From: Nomia melanderi
Lineage: Eukaryota; Arthropoda; Insecta; Hymenoptera; Halictidae
Direction of reading: 5' to 3'
Assembly: GCF_051020985.1 (NCBI RefSeq)
Contig: NC_135007.1
Location: 3,345,001-3,409,000 of the forward strand
DNA: 64,000 nt
Position 1 is the first letter of the stretch. Each line of letters opens with the position of its first letter. The position numbers and the translations under genes were made by a program. The notes beneath the pieces are model-generated. The model had not been told where the DNA came from. It did not search any database and worked only from the letters and a program-made list of their open reading frames with translations. Positions 1 to 14,000 of this stretch are shown in pieces.

Positions 1-3000
1 GCGTGCGCGTCACGTAGAGACGGGAGAGCCGAAACAGAGACGTCTTCCTGATAGTTGTCGTCTTCGTCTTCGTTGTCTTCGCACCCGCCGTGAACTGCCT
101 GTCCTCCGACGAGGCTCCCACCCCAGGGGCCACGCACTCGCATAATTAAGAAACTTTCGTACCATTTCTTCTGTGCCATTCGACCCACACCGGCAACCCG
201 ATTAAGCTGCCCGGTCGCAGCGAAAATGAATTCCCGGGAAAGATTCATGGCCGCTTTCGAATCACGGAGAAAGTGGCCTCTACGGTGTTCATCGTGCGCC
301 GCATAAAGGAGGAAGAAACTACGAGAGGAATGTTGCAATTTCATCTTTCCCCGAGGTTGGAGGGTTTGTTGCTAGTCGCTGAAGCCGGCTGCATTCTACG
401 GATGTATTTGGATTCGGATGAGTTAAGAGGCGGTGCAATATTTAATTGAGTCGTGATGTTTGCGCTTCTTGTTAGACTATGTTGTGTTGTTAAAGAGACG
501 GAGGAGTTGCTTAACGTTCGTTTCGTTGGCGGAACCTTCAAATGGTAGTTGTGTACAGTATCGTACATAATTATTCAGATAGTGTAGGTATATAACGTTC
601 TTTGAATTCGTGTCACAATAAACTGTTGTGCGTTTAGTATTTTGTTTATAATTATGAAGTCAAGCTATTTACACGTGGTTTCTCGTTTATTTTAGGTAAC
701 GTTTACGCAATAAAATAGAAAGTATTAATTTTTTATACAAGTGATACTAATCTGTGTAATATATATGAAGAATTAAATTTTGAAATTTTGGGTTGATAGA
801 CAGGTGTATCGCTTTTACAATTAAGCATCAGGAAAGTTAATGATAATTTGAATTCATTAATGTCTATTTATATATCCGTTTCCTACATACATATTGTTAT
901 TCTTCGGCTTTACGGTCTGAGATTAAAGAGGGCCATGATAGCTACAACAAACTAAAAGTAAATAACAAATTTCCTTTTCAATAGATAGTGATGAACATTC
1001 TTTCATATTGTTTTATATTTTCCAAAGTTATAATGAAACACTCAAAGCAATATACACGTAGCATTGCAATTATCAATATAATTCCAACGTTCCTGGAATC
1101 AAATAAACAGAACTTTTACTACATGTTACGTCGCAATAATGAAAGAATAAAAATAACAACACGGTCCTAAATTTTTTCTTCCTCGTATCGCTTCCAGTGT
1201 TCTATCACATAGAATCGGTTTTCGCGCGCTTTATATTTCTCCCTGGATTGGCACCCCTAGGTCCTGCACGCGTCGTCCGCGCAGTGAAAGCGTAGCAGGG
1301 ACGGCAGAACGTATACAAATGGATGTACATTGTGAGAGGCTTGTAAAACGCTATTTCCACCGGAATTTCGTCGCTTTTGCGCACTTTGCATCGTCGTCTA
1401 GATACACCGTGAGCGAAGAAACGTTCCGACACCTTCCTCGTCAGATATCGGTTTTCCAAGACTCGGCGAAGGAAGGGAGCATCGGCTGAAAGGCCATTGG
1501 CCGTTTCGGCGGACTTATCCTCTCCCCCGTCTCGTTTCGACTTGACTTTCATCCAGCCGGCGTGTATAAGCCGGAGATGTAATTTCTGGTCAAAAAGAGG
1601 TTTTACCAGGCGTCTACTTCTGCCAACGAATCCAACGTTCTCGCCCGAGTTCGCGCTGTCATCCCCCACTATTCACGAATCTATCACGATCGTTCAATCT
1701 CCATTAGCAATTAGCCCGTTAGAAAGCTATGTTTCTACGCGTCCGCGAAATCACTGATAAGCTCGAATCCCGGCGCTCTAATACCGAGCGACTTTTTTTC
1801 CGGGCGCGGGTGGAAAGATAACGTTGATTTAAGGCAGTACTTCGGCCAAGAGGGGGATTGACAAATTGCCGGTGACTCGAAAACCGACGCGGATAGAAAA
1901 GCGGCGAACGGCTCCGATCGAAGGTGAAAGGTAATATGTCGCGACGGAAAAGAAAAGCTCCCGAGCGTTTGACGCGCGCGCTCTTGCGAGCAGAGAGAGG
2001 GTAGGATCGAAGAGGACAATAGGGCCGATAAATAAGTCCGTAATCGGTGGTCCGCGTTCGGGTTTGACCCGAGAATGGGCTCGATCGACTTCCAAAAGGT
2101 GATTCTTCGAGGGGTGAGGTCTGCAAAAGCTCTTCCAGCCGTCCTCTTCCGTAAGCCCGATCGCCGACGCACCTCGGACGAAAGGGCTCCACCTTCCCCC
2201 GACTTTTTCGCCGGCATCTTACCTCGCGCTTCGCCACCCCTTTCTCATTGACCGTCCGGTATCTTTTCCCTTGACTCGCCCTCGGCCGAAATCCGCGGGT
2301 ACGCGAGACTGGCCACGGATAAAAGAAGCGGCTATAATTAATGGACTTCCCGGCTCTTATGTTTTACGGGCACTTCGCTTTACGAGGCTGACCATGCTTC
2401 TCGTTATTGAAGATGACGCGGATGAGGGCGCGAGCCAGGGAACGGAGTCACGCGATACCTGCTCGACTTTTTCACGAAAGTTTCTGCGACCTAGCGTGAG
2501 GCTGATTCCTCGAAAGAAATGGCAAATCGGTTACGAAAATTACGGAAGCTCGTTATTCGCTGATTCAATGTTCGGGTACGTGGCATCAAGATGCTATTCT
2601 ATATGATGAATGAACTGGTTTGAATGTATTCCTAATGGTAAGTGGTTTTTTCCGAGTTTTCAGTATGTGGGACGAAGTTCTTTAGTTTCGAGTACTGTCT
2701 TCGAGGAAGATGAACGTTTGTCCGGTGTTCTCGTGGTTCAATAAAATTCAATTGCTGTTTCAAATTGTCGAGAACAATTTTCATTTACTATAATCAGTGT
2801 ATTATGGATTTGTATGAAAATTGCCGATATTTTGTGTAAATTGGTACACAAGATAATCCGATGCGATTTTATTTATTGTGATACGATGATGATAAAAATG
2901 CGCTGTATTTTCGGAATGTGTAATTGGGTTTTCAAAGTCACAGATCACAGTTATTCCACAAAATATATTACGATTTCATATCCTTACACGAATAAGGGAT

Positions 3001-4480
3001 ATTCAAACGACTTCAATAACTGATATTGGAAATTCGAGAAATAAAATTATAATGGGGTGAATTAAATTATGTATATATAATATTTCTATCAAATAAAAGT
3101 GCATGTTTACTTTTAACTTTTTAGGCCACAAACTACGTTAAGTGATTATTAGTTGCATGAACGTTTAAATAAATCATAGTCAAACGAATCGTCGATGTAA
3201 TAGTAAGAAGGAAATAATGATAGCAATAAAGCACTAACGAAAGCTTCAACGATAGTTTCCTTGTAGAGTTAAAGCAATAAAAATTGAAACACGTCTGAAT
3301 TCGTACGCTTAACGATAGTTACGTATCGTTGCTGTAAATTACGAATCAGTTGAGAGTAATTATGAACCTAAAAGCAAAAATATACGTAAAAAGTATACAC
3401 CGTATCGTGCAAAAATATGTAAAAGATAATGGAATCTAGATAATTCCAACAAAAATTCGAAAGAGTAGACGGAATAATATATAATTCTATAATTGCAGAA
3501 TGACATTAATTTAAAAAATTTGAACAATTTTGTTATGTAAAAGTCTAAACGCGTTTTAATTGCGTTTTTGTTATTTTAATGAACATATATTTTCTGGGGG
3601 ATGAATTTCTGACATTTTAAACTAATCAAAGAAATTTTCTGCTTTTGTTATTTCTAAAGGTTAAATGAGAACTTTATGCTGTTTAACAATTCAGTTTGGA
3701 TTTTTATTTCAAACCGTTGAATCAGAAGCTAAGACCATCTTGAAAGATTTGTTTAAAGCCTTGTATTCAATAAATCTTCAGTACTATTTGCGATATAAAT
3801 TCAAATGAAGATATATACTTCTATAGATTAATACATCATAATGAAACGCAAAGCTTTTCAGTGAATTATTAGTAACAGTTTTCTTTCATTTCGCTCTCAA
3901 ACATGACCTACTTTTAACGATTCTAAACCAGAATGTCCACTTAAATAAGAAGGTAAAACAATAATCCGTTGGTTATGAGAGAGCTTAAATATTTTGACGA
4001 TCTGCGGACATCTTGCAATCTTTTCTGCAATCTTTACTGCAGTCTTTGAGCACCACTTATAAAAAGTCGCTGGTTAATTCCTTTATTTGTTGTTAAATAT
4101 TCTTATATTATACGTCATTTAATTCGTTGAAGTAGGTACCTGTTGTTTTATTGATGACAAATATTAGTTATTAGTAGAAGAGTGCGACACGTAGTGCAAA
4201 CTTATTACAGTATTCATTTCACTCTATCTTCTATTTTCGAAGATATTACACTTCTATCATAATTCAAAACTATGGATTTCCTAAGTAACAGAATTAATTT
4301 CAAACTTAACATTATCGAAGGTAGAACCTAATATAATGAAATTACATTCGATTCGATCCTACATTTTCTTCTAAAAAGTTTCAATGGTTCCAGTTACTAA
4401 TTTACAAACAAGTGTTTATCGAAGTTCGTAATACACCGATCGATTTCATGTTAACAATTCCATGTTAAACAACGCTCGTA
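1..4480. other. Intergenic: one GC-rich block and its AT-rich flanks
   Basis: A CpG-rich block lies at about 1200-2600; AT-rich sequence lies at about 600-1200 and 2600-4480. The right flank of the block (about 2600-2760) is visibly G/T-rich. Open frames inside the block occur on both strands with arginine- and serine-rich translations and no family match. At 18-149 a frame encodes a hydrophobic stretch with no start codon, over TTC/GTC-rich sequence. No gene is supported. Confidence 0.5.
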
Positions 4481-6865
4481 TAACCGGGCCGTAAACCAAC
4501 TAATCAACGCGTTTCTCGTGGCGCTGCTAATCTGATCTGCTCGGTAACACCGCAAGAGCAACAGTGCGCGAGATTCGCGCAGTACATATTCCCACGAACG
4601 ACATCAATGTCGGATTCTATGCTCGTCGCGCGAGTGCTTAGAAAGGTATCATCCGTCGCGTAGCGCACGACGAAAGAGGATAATCGCGCGTAACCTCTAT
4701 TTAAGCCGGCTGAACTGCGACGCGGTGTTCCCCGCGAAAGGAAAAAAGTCCCTCCTCCGGCCCGACGGCCAAGCCCGGCCCGACAAACTTTTTCAATCTG
4801 GCGTCATTATGCGCGAGTTTAGTCCGCCAGCTCGCCCCCGACAAACTGCGCCCCACCCCCTCGCGCCGCTCGGCCGCGATGCTCAAACTAATTTTCAAAG
4901 AGACGAGCGATGGAGTCGTGCGCTGCTAAGAGTCCAGCAGCCGGTTCCCTAAAGGAAACTTCCGCTACCGCAGAAATGAAAAGTAATTAATTAAACCATA
5001 TGAGCTTGCTCCCGTTCCCGCCGACTGTACTCCGGCGATTTACAGTCGCGAACAGCTGCGCGAGAACGGGGAAATTTGTGACGAGGACCTTGAATTCTTC
5101 CTCGAGCGATCCTGAAGTGCAAGTGAAAGTACAAGTAATTACGGAGAATTACGGAATTGCGATAAGTATCAATAATGACGATCGCAATTCGGAAATCACT
5201 AAAAGGAAACTTTCGAACGGGAGTTCTGAAGAGTGTTACTTTTACGATTCAGTGAGCGATGGAGTTGGTACGATGAACATCGTCGAGAGTCGAAATCTCG
5301 AAATTAGACGCGGCCGGACAAAGCCGAGAAAATAATCGTCGACGAAGGTCTCCGCGTTCATTTGGATGAGCTTCATTAGCTCGCTGGCACTCGAAAATAG
5401 GTACGAGACAGAGGTCCGGGCCGCTGGCACGGGGAGAACCGTAGAAAATAGAAGAAATAGGCAAAGGAGGCTGAAAACAAATTACACCGGCCCCCGGTCT
5501 CGCTTCTTTGCACGTGCGGAGCCACCGAAGCGCAATTTTCGCGGCGGGGCCCTCCCGACAAGCTTTTCCTCGTCCTTTCAGGCTGACGCTGACGAGACAC
5601 TTTCCTTTCTGCCGTGAAGAATCGTTCGTTAGTCACAAACCGCCAGTAAAAGACTCGTCGAAATACGTATTATGTGACGTTACCGGACGAATCTCCGCGG
5701 CGATGGGAGAAAAAATTCGCTCCAGCGAGCTGCGGTCCGGCGGAATTTAGAACAAAAAAGAAAAAGGAAAAAGTAGAAAAAAGGAGGAAGGAGACTGTTC
5801 CGAAATGAGATTCAGCGTTTTCTGTCCCTATTTGGGCGTCGACGGAGGGCGGCCGCAGCAGCGTTCGCAGAAAATTCGAGGCTCCTCTGGAAAGAAGCTC
5901 CTGTGAGCATCAAAGGACAGAGCGGCCAGGAATATAGGATTAATATTAGATTTATTATTTTCCTTTCGCCGCGTTGTGAGCCTCTTCCTCAGGGAGAAGG
6001 GCGGAGGGCAAGGAAAAATGTATCGAGGTGCGTGCAAACTCGCCCGAACGAGCTCTGACCAAGGAGATCTCGGGTAGAGAACGACGGTGCGTAGAACAAA
6101 CACGAGCAACATCCGAAAGAAAAACTTCGCGACGCGCCCGCCAGCTAGACGAGGATAAATAAGTAGCCGGTGAAGGGTACAAAGCGGCCGGTCCGCGAGC
6201 TACACGCAGAAAACCGCACGTACGGCGAGTTTGGCCAATGAAATTCGTTGTTCCTCCTTCTCGTTACAGGAATTCTCTTGGCCCACCCGCGTCACGTACT
6301 CCTTTCTTCGAGTCCACTTGTACCTCTCACCCTTCTTGCCACGGCACGAAACCTTCCGCGCCCCTTGCCCGTGCAACACGCATCCGAGAAACTTCCGTGA
6401 CGAATTGATTTTGAGGACGAACAATGGGGAACCTGTTACGCAATAAACAAGAATTCTTTGAGATTTTTACTTTCAACACCCAGTTTGATCTTGTTCATTT
6501 GGGAAATAATTTCGTGGCTTGCACGGTATTTCATAAGTTTGAAGAATTATGCTATACTGTGTTGAATACTATATCGAATGAAATTTGATAGATACTGTTG
6601 AATCTTGTTCTACCTAGTGAAAACATCGTGGAGGCAAGATGACTTTATTCAATTTGTTTATGAAAGTGCAAGTTTATGAAAGCTTCTTTAGTCTAGAGAT
6701 AACGAAATGGTAATAACGAATGTTAAGAGGTGTTGAGTTCTTCTGATAATTAATATGACAGGTTTTTGTATACCTATAAATTTGGAAAAAAAGAAAAACG
6801 ATGCAGTCAATCAAATACTTTTGCTGTAGAATGTAGACATATACCTTCGCGTATCTATTAGCACA
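4481..6865. other. Intergenic: GC-rich block 4.5-6.4 kb and AT trough
   Basis: The block carries many overlapping frames on both strands, none recognisable. The 111-codon frame at 5000-5335 (+) has a mixed, fairly protein-like translation, but it matches no family and has no convincing splice context. The right flank at 6481-6660 is G-rich over C (36 G, 22 C). Confidence 0.5.
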
Positions 6866-7290
6866 TACAGTGAGTAAAAAAAGTATTCGTATACTTAGCT
6901 TTTTGGCAACAACTTTTTGCAAATAGATTATATATTTACAAACTCTACTTTCATTACTAGTCTATCTACAGATATAATGTGGAAACTAACAACTTTTTAT
7001 AAGGCATAAGACAAAATTTACAGAAGAAATATAAAAATTTGAAAATCAAAAAAGTATTTGTACACTTATAATTATGATAGAAAACATAATTTTTCAAGTT
7101 TCACTTACATTAATATTTCGTATGCATTCCTTTTGCATCAATAATGGCTTGTAGCCTTCTTGGCATGGATTCGACCAGTGTTTTAGTTAATTTTTGTGAT
7201 ATTTTTGCTCATTCTTCCAGAAGCACTCATTGTAAATCATTTTTGTTAGTTATTTTTCTTTTTCTTATTTCTAAATCAAATATGTTTGTG
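6866..7290 (-). mobile_element. Tc1-like transposon, truncated 3' part with IR/DR terminus
   Basis: The element's 3' end lies at the left. The outer terminal motif (about 6866-6897, TACAGTGAGTAAAAAAAGTA...) is repeated about 172 bp inwards at 7048-7068 (AAAAAAGTATTTGTACACTT), the IR/DR arrangement known from several Tc1 elements. Between 7110 and 7290 the minus strand encodes the transposase C-terminus. The 5' two thirds and the other terminus are missing, and unrelated AT-rich sequence follows after about 7290. Confidence 0.8.
7110..7290 (-). pseudogene. Tc1-like transposase, C-terminal fragment
   Basis: Reading the minus strand, the last ~60 codons are recognisable as a Tc1 transposase tail: a basic RKRK stretch, a leucine-rich segment, then LVESMPRRLQAIIDAKGMHT and two more residues before the stop at 7112-7110. 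Two in-frame TGA stops interrupt it where Trp codons are expected. The DDE catalytic core is absent, so the fragment cannot function. Confidence 0.85.
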
Positions 7291-8953
7291 GACACATAAC
7301 CTTCCCAGATGTTGACGCGACATCACCGAGTATGTTCGAGCATGTTCGAGCACTAACAAATGGGTTTTTCGTAACTTTTTTAATAATGTTTCAACACTCT
7401 CTAACTGATAATATCTTTGATTGACCTAACCGTGGCTAAATCAAGCCAAGCCTTGTTAATTATTTAAAACTTACTCAGTACGCCAGTGTAACCTAGTTAC
7501 AATAAATATCTGGTCTTACAAACCAGATACATAAAATTAACAACTTCTTTTGGTCCATTGACCTATATTACACATTAACACTATACATACACACTTCCGC
7601 AAACACATAGTTTACGAAGTAAATTTTACTCAGCATAACAAATTCATTATTTTACTGTATTGATATAGTATTGTACGGACTGTTACATTTCGCATGGCAA
7701 TTGTTAAAATAACCAAATATCACGAATTGTTTCGACGAGTTTTTATTTTAGTTGTTTCCACTTTTAACCACGCATTGTGGATATATTAACTGTCACTCGA
7801 ATATCACAGCGGATGGTTTCCTGTTACAACAGTCAGAGCAGAAAGTAACTCTTATGTGAGCAGCCAAAATATTCATGATTTTCAAAGTTTTAATAACCAC
7901 AATTTGCTATATCAAAAAATACCTGCAATTATTCATCTTCATTAAAAAGATTTTAATGATTCTTTGGAATGACCTAAGCAAACATAATCGAGATAAGAAA
8001 ATTTAGAAATGAGTTTCAAGGTACCAGATTATGTAAACAAAGATTAAAGTCGAAATTCTATTACACACAATAAAAACTTAATTATACAAATTAATTGGGC
8101 GATTAAAAAACCCAGATAAATGGAGATATAAAGTAGAAATTTAACAAATCACGTTTGTAAAATTCGATCGTATATATCCTGAGATATTATTTCAGAATTT
8201 GAATCAGGTAGTTGGTGGATAATTAACATTATGTATTCCGGTTTTAATGTATCGTTTAACCGCTTCATTATTATATATCAGATATGTATAATACAAATCT
8301 AAAATCAAATTTTAAAAAACACATGGCTTGTTCTTCCGGATAAATTAAAAATTTTGGTTGTATAGATGTCAAAAAATATATTAATACAATCACCGAAGCT
8401 CAGGCTTCCAGTAATTAATATTTAACCGGCGTACTGTACATTAAGCCCTTGAACAACTTAGACTGCAAAAAACTGACTCAGAGGTTATACAGTAACACAA
8501 AAATCGCATCACACGGAAAAGGAAATTCGTTTTTCTTCGACCTTACCACAGCCATCGTGACGTTAATCAGGAGTTCCAGGCGTATCGAAGCATCGCGAAA
8601 TCGAATCTATCGAATCGCGTTCAGCGTCCTCGCGGGGCGAAGGATAGAGACGTGAGGTACGCGAGGCGCGTACAAAGGGCTTGCCAATATATATCGCGCG
8701 TTAAAAATAAAGAAGCGCGTATTTTCATTGCCGGTGGCGTGCCAGTGGGCCGGGAAGGAAGAGGGTCTTCGCCGTGGGCGGCCGAGAGCGAAAGCGGCGT
8801 ACAGAAAAGCGTGGAAAAACTGCGGGAGAGCCCGCGACGAAAATGACAAAGCCCTACGGGCATACATCCGACATTTTTCTCTCGTGGCACGTATAGGTAG
8901 TGCCACCAGCCTTCGTTGAAAGCGAGTTTCGTAATAACCGGACGAACAGTGGG

Positions 8954-9032
<79 letters not shown>

Positions 9033-11020
9033 AGAAGAAAAAATAATCGGTTGCCCCGTGGTTTGTACAATATCCGGAATATTGGAGTCTTCCTTTAGAG
9101 GAAGGAGGGGGAGGATGGCGACAGTAGTGGTGGGCGACGTTGAATCGTAATAAGCTGAGACAGAGACGAAGGAGACGCCAGCGGGGGGTCACGTGGGTCA
9201 TCCCCCGTCGATGGAAAAATTACGGGGATCGCGGCCTCTTCCTCGTATGTCCTCTGCTCATGGAAAAGGAAAACTTGTTTGCCCGGTGTTTCACGACCCG
9301 GAGAACAACACCCGAGATTACTCGCGGCTTCGTGTTTAGATTAAATTCCGCAGCCACGCCGGTTTAGATAGTTTCCCACTGATCTCGGCCGAGCATTCCG
9401 CCCCCGCTATGGGAACGTTCACAATATCGCGTCGTGAACCACGACCGGCAGATTTTTCGCGGTATTCCCAAAATTTTTTTTTCTTTTCCGAAGAAAAATA
9501 AATGCCGCGTTGTTTTCGATCACTGCCACCTCGCCGGCGCTCTGCCGGATTCGGCCCTACCCAGTTTTACCTCCTTTCGCGTTCGCGAGCCACGGGAATT
9601 TGAAGTGTCCCCTTTAATTTATCGCGGCGGAAAGTTCGCGTTGCTTTGCGCAAACCCCACCGGCAACCGTGGATGAAATTGCAAGTAGAGAGTCGGTCCT
9701 TCCGCGAATCGAATTAACATCGCGAGCTATGTTTAGGGTACTTGAATTCGTACGCGGACGTACACACGGTATGCGCCGCCTTGCGTGCACTTATTCCGTC
9801 TGCCCTGACAAATTTATGTGGAAGAAGAATATTAAGGCGGATGTGTGCGTCCGAACCACGGTTAATTCCTTTTTCACATGTCCGTACGGGGGAGAGACAG
9901 TTCTGGCCACCGACGCAGACAATATAAATCCTTGTGACTGTCGCTGTTCGCCAGTTTGCGTCCCGTGGAATTGCGAATTGTTCCAAATATTATCTTCCAT
10001 CTAAAGAGGAAGTTCTTGTTGTAGAATTAAGGGAAAGAGGGGAATTTCTATAGAAATGTGGCTCTTATAGAACCATAGGGTAATACAGGTTCATCGTAAC
10101 ACAGCGTAATTAATACCTGTTAGAATGTTTTATGGAAGAATTTAATGTTACAGCTATCAAATTATGTAAGCAAATGGTATATAATTTTTTCACAGAACTG
10201 CAAGACTTCGTGTACTGAGATTTCGCGTGGCCCTTGTTGTACAGTGGATACGAATACATAAATCAACTGAAACTTCTCAGATATAGCCATACCAGTAATT
10301 TTAATAATTGTAAAACAAAAACTCCGAAATTTGAAACTTTTATTCTCCTGGAAGTTCTAGATTTAACTCTGATAAGATGCCGATTAAACATGCTAAAGGG
10401 GAACTGAAGGCAACAAAAGCATTTAAGCATTTAAAATAAAATGGAAAATTATAAAAATCAATGGAAATAGTAGAAAATACTGTGAAATGTAACACAGCAA
10501 TATGAGAAGTAAGGGACGTTACAAATAAACATGTTAATTTCTGGTAAAGCGAAAGAATGCTAATTATTACTCACTTTACCTACTGCAATTTTGAAAGTCC
10601 TCAACACTAGATACTGCTACTACATTTCATGAAATTATAAAAGTTTTTGTTTCAAAGATTATTAATCTTTTGCATTATAACATCGTGATTCAGTTTTGAA
10701 ACTGAACATAACGAATATCACCATTATTTTTTCCTTCAAGCAGAAATTAAATATTATCTTTCTTGTGTGAAAACTTAGTTTTTAAACATAAACTTCCAAT
10801 GAACGTAGTATTCTTTCCTTCCTATTTTATTATTAAAGACAGTGCTGAAAGACTAAACAATGCTTAAAGAGGATGGTGGCAAAATTAATCATAAGATAAG
10901 GAGTTAAACTCCAAGTTACGAGATACCACAGTGGTTTCAACTGTTCAATGGTTAAACCCCTGCCCAAACAAACACACTTGATTATTTCATGACCGTCAAG
11001 GATCTCTCCGCAAAAGAACG
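7291..11020. other. Intergenic: AT trough, GC block with AG repeat, AT trough
   Basis: 7291-8560 is AT-rich and featureless apart from a small GTTCGAGCA duplication near 7330-7350. The GC-rich block is about 8560-10010 and contains the AG microsatellite. 10010-11020 is AT-rich. The 131-codon minus-strand frame at 10833-11228 resembles no family I know. No gene is supported. Confidence 0.5.
8957..9029. repeat. (AG)n microsatellite, about 36 uninterrupted units
   Basis: 73 bp of perfect AG dinucleotide inside a GC-rich block. It creates spurious poly-RE and poly-SL frames on both strands. Its purity suggests a young, probably length-variable locus. Confidence 0.97.
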
Positions 11021-14000
11021 TAATGAACCGTGATACCCTAAATCCTCCCATAACGCAGTACCGCTTAGCATTCACGTTACCCTCGATTACACACGATTTC
11101 CACCCTATCGTATTAACCTTCTGTGTATTCCTCGAGCCTGCCACCGGGTCACACGCGACCCATCGCAGATTTGCATCACGTTCGACGATTGTTAAGCGAA
11201 CCCCGTGAAGTCTTGCAAACGATTGCAATGGCGTGCGTCAGCGGGATTCGCGTGACGTATTATTCCCGCTAACGAGGCGCAGCAATTTACGTATTTTTAA
11301 TCAGTTATTATGTCGACCGGTGAACGTGGGTCGGCGCGCATTTCAAATTTTGTTTGCAATTTCAGGAGGATCTGCGGCTCTCTCGCTCGCTCGCTCAAAT
11401 GCTCGTGTACAACCGAGCAATCGCAAGCGTACACGTTCTGCTCGTCCGTATTCGAGCACTGCGGCGCGGCGTTTGCCTACGTGCCGCGATTATTATTGCG
11501 GATCGGGCTGGCCAGCATTTAATTTTGACGCATTTCGGAAAAAATGCACCGGTCATTGGCCCGGGGTCGCGTACACGCACCGTAATCCGCTGGTATCGTT
11601 CGATATCCTGGCAATTGGTCGTGCGGAAGAATTCAAAGATGCGTCCTAGATCGTGTTTGATTAATTCCGAACGCAATGGTAATTGCAAGACTCGGCGTTT
11701 TTCAATGGGGCACATCGAGTTTTCTTATTGTATATTTTTGCAACTTCTGCAAGTATCTGTGCAATGACTTCTGTTCTTGCTGACAAGTTCGTTGCTAATT
11801 TAATATATTTCTCGGATTTCGCAAGAAGAAAGTGAAACTAACCTCCTGTAATTTTTCTGCGTTACATATTTCATAGAATTTCAAAGAAGAACGCGTTGTC
11901 TGTAATAAAATATTGCAGCTATGAGAAACAAACGTCGGTATTCATTGATAATCTATTTCCCATAACCACATCACCAGTGATCAGAGCCTGCGGTCTCGGG
12001 AATAACAAAACTCGCGTTCAGCGCGGAAAGGAAATGAAAAATAGGGAGGCGAACGTGGCACATCGGTTATACCTGGGAGATTCCTTGCCCTCCTGCGGTC
12101 CAGTCGCCATATCGGCCCGAACTGATGATCTCAGCTGGTACCTCGGTGTACGATAAGCCTCACTGTATCCTCACAACACTTTCTCACAGCTCTTGGGTAA
12201 CTCGAGTGTTCGACGTGCATCGATCACGCGCACGGCGAACGTAGCAAACCATCGGCCGTAACGCGACGACGAAGATCGGCGTGCAGGAGCATCGTTGAAT
12301 CAAAGGGGAAAGCGTCAACGGAACCCGGAGCACGATTGGCCGACCCGGGCAATGAGAACCACCGCGGCAACGTCTCCGCGGGGAACATCGGCCGCGCGAC
12401 AGCTGGAACCGTTCAGGTAAAGCGAGGCGCGCGCGGCCGATCCGGGATCGGTTGACGGCGCGACTAATGCGGTAATAAACTCGTAATAGGGTAAAACGAT
12501 TAAAACGAGGGAACACGTTCTCCGCGGCGGGAACGTGGGACACGTGCGAGGAAGCCGTGTGGCGTGGCGCAGCCGGCCACCGCACGCTCTCGCACGAACC
12601 GGCGATTTATCGCGATTTATTCCGGCGCGATAACCGCGGACGCATGTCCCGCGTATTGAATACCGTGGCACACGAAACCCAGGCAAAAATTCAGCTGGAA
12701 AGGTGGCTCCCCGCGCGACGTTTATCGTCCTCTGTTTGCCTCTCTCGCCGCGGCCGCGCACAGTTTGTCGTCCCGGTTAATTTTCCATCGGTTGGCCGCG
12801 TCCGCTCCCACGCTTTCAAACGACTACCCGTTCCGAACGGGCGAACCGTCCTCTCTCGTCGCTCTTTTTCTGCCGAATTTCCGCTCGTCCCATTTCCGCG
12901 TTTAATCGCGCACCTTCACTCTGAGCACATTGCGAACAGTCTCTGTTTCGTTCTTCTTTTTTTATTTGTTTCTTTATGTTTCTTTCCTTATTTCTTTGTT
13001 TTCGATTCGCCCCCGATTATATTCGGTTCTCGACTAACTTATTAGGTGATCGGATTTTTTTGAAAAAAATTCGTGACGGGAAGCGACGATTCAAGGAGGA
13101 GAGCGTGCGTCGACGCGCACTACATGAGAATGCGCGGGTTCAAAAAGAGGAACGTGCGAGTGTGACGGCGCACGCCGCGCTACTGACGACGCCTGGCGTC
13201 GCGCCGCCACGCCGTAAGCTGGCCGAGACGCGGTGGCGAGCGTTCGCGCACGCGCCACCGCTCGATTTGCGGACACTTTTCCGGCTGAAGATCGGAAAAC
13301 CGCCTTCGCGCAGATCCGAAAAACAAGGGTGACAAATATTTGCCGTGCTTTGTGCGGGTACCTACGATGCAGAACCCATTCCGCACGGAGTTCAAGTCGG
13401 CCTCCGACGGCCAATAGCTCCAAGGCATACTCGCGGACGCGGAAACCTGATTTGCAATCGTGATCATAATTTTTGTTTCCCTCGCGCGTTTCACGCTTCG
13501 CCACCCGCGACAGCGCGGTCCACGCCGTGCCGAGCTGGTACCTTCAACTCCTCGATGAAGCGGTCAATCTAATAACGTTGATTAAGAGTTTAACGATATG
13601 TGTCCGGTGTCAGTTTAATATTTACGTTTGATAAATTCTATTATTTTTTTGAAATACCATTTTTAGTAGGTTCAGATTCCCGATTTGTCTTGGAAAGATA
13701 CTTTAGGGATGATAATCATTAAATTTATATGTGATTTTCTTGATGACTACGCAAGATATTTGAATAACGTGCATTAAGAATAAAAAAAGTGTTTTATTCG
13801 GTTACATAGGATGGATCTTACAAAAAATCATTTTGGCTATCATGTTTAAATGTTTGAAAAGTGTCCAGTTGATGCCGAACATAATTAAAGAAACCAAAAG
13901 TAACAATTCCAAAACTGTTTGATTCATAAATGTTGGTACATCGTAGGGTATATAAGTTCCAGCTATTTCTTTATCGAAAAATACTAACTACTGATGAAAG

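Noticed and set aside
5000..5335. 111-codon + frame with a mixed, protein-like translation
   Set aside because: No domain, no convincing splice sites or conserved motif. Similar frames appear elsewhere purely from skewed composition. It remains the least implausible of the unassigned frames.
8621..9201. Long frames of RE or SL repeats around the AG microsatellite
   Set aside because: They are direct translations of the dinucleotide repeat and its flanks, not genes.
10833..11228. 131-codon minus-strand frame
   Set aside because: No family motif; the C-rich + strand makes the minus strand G-rich and open by composition.
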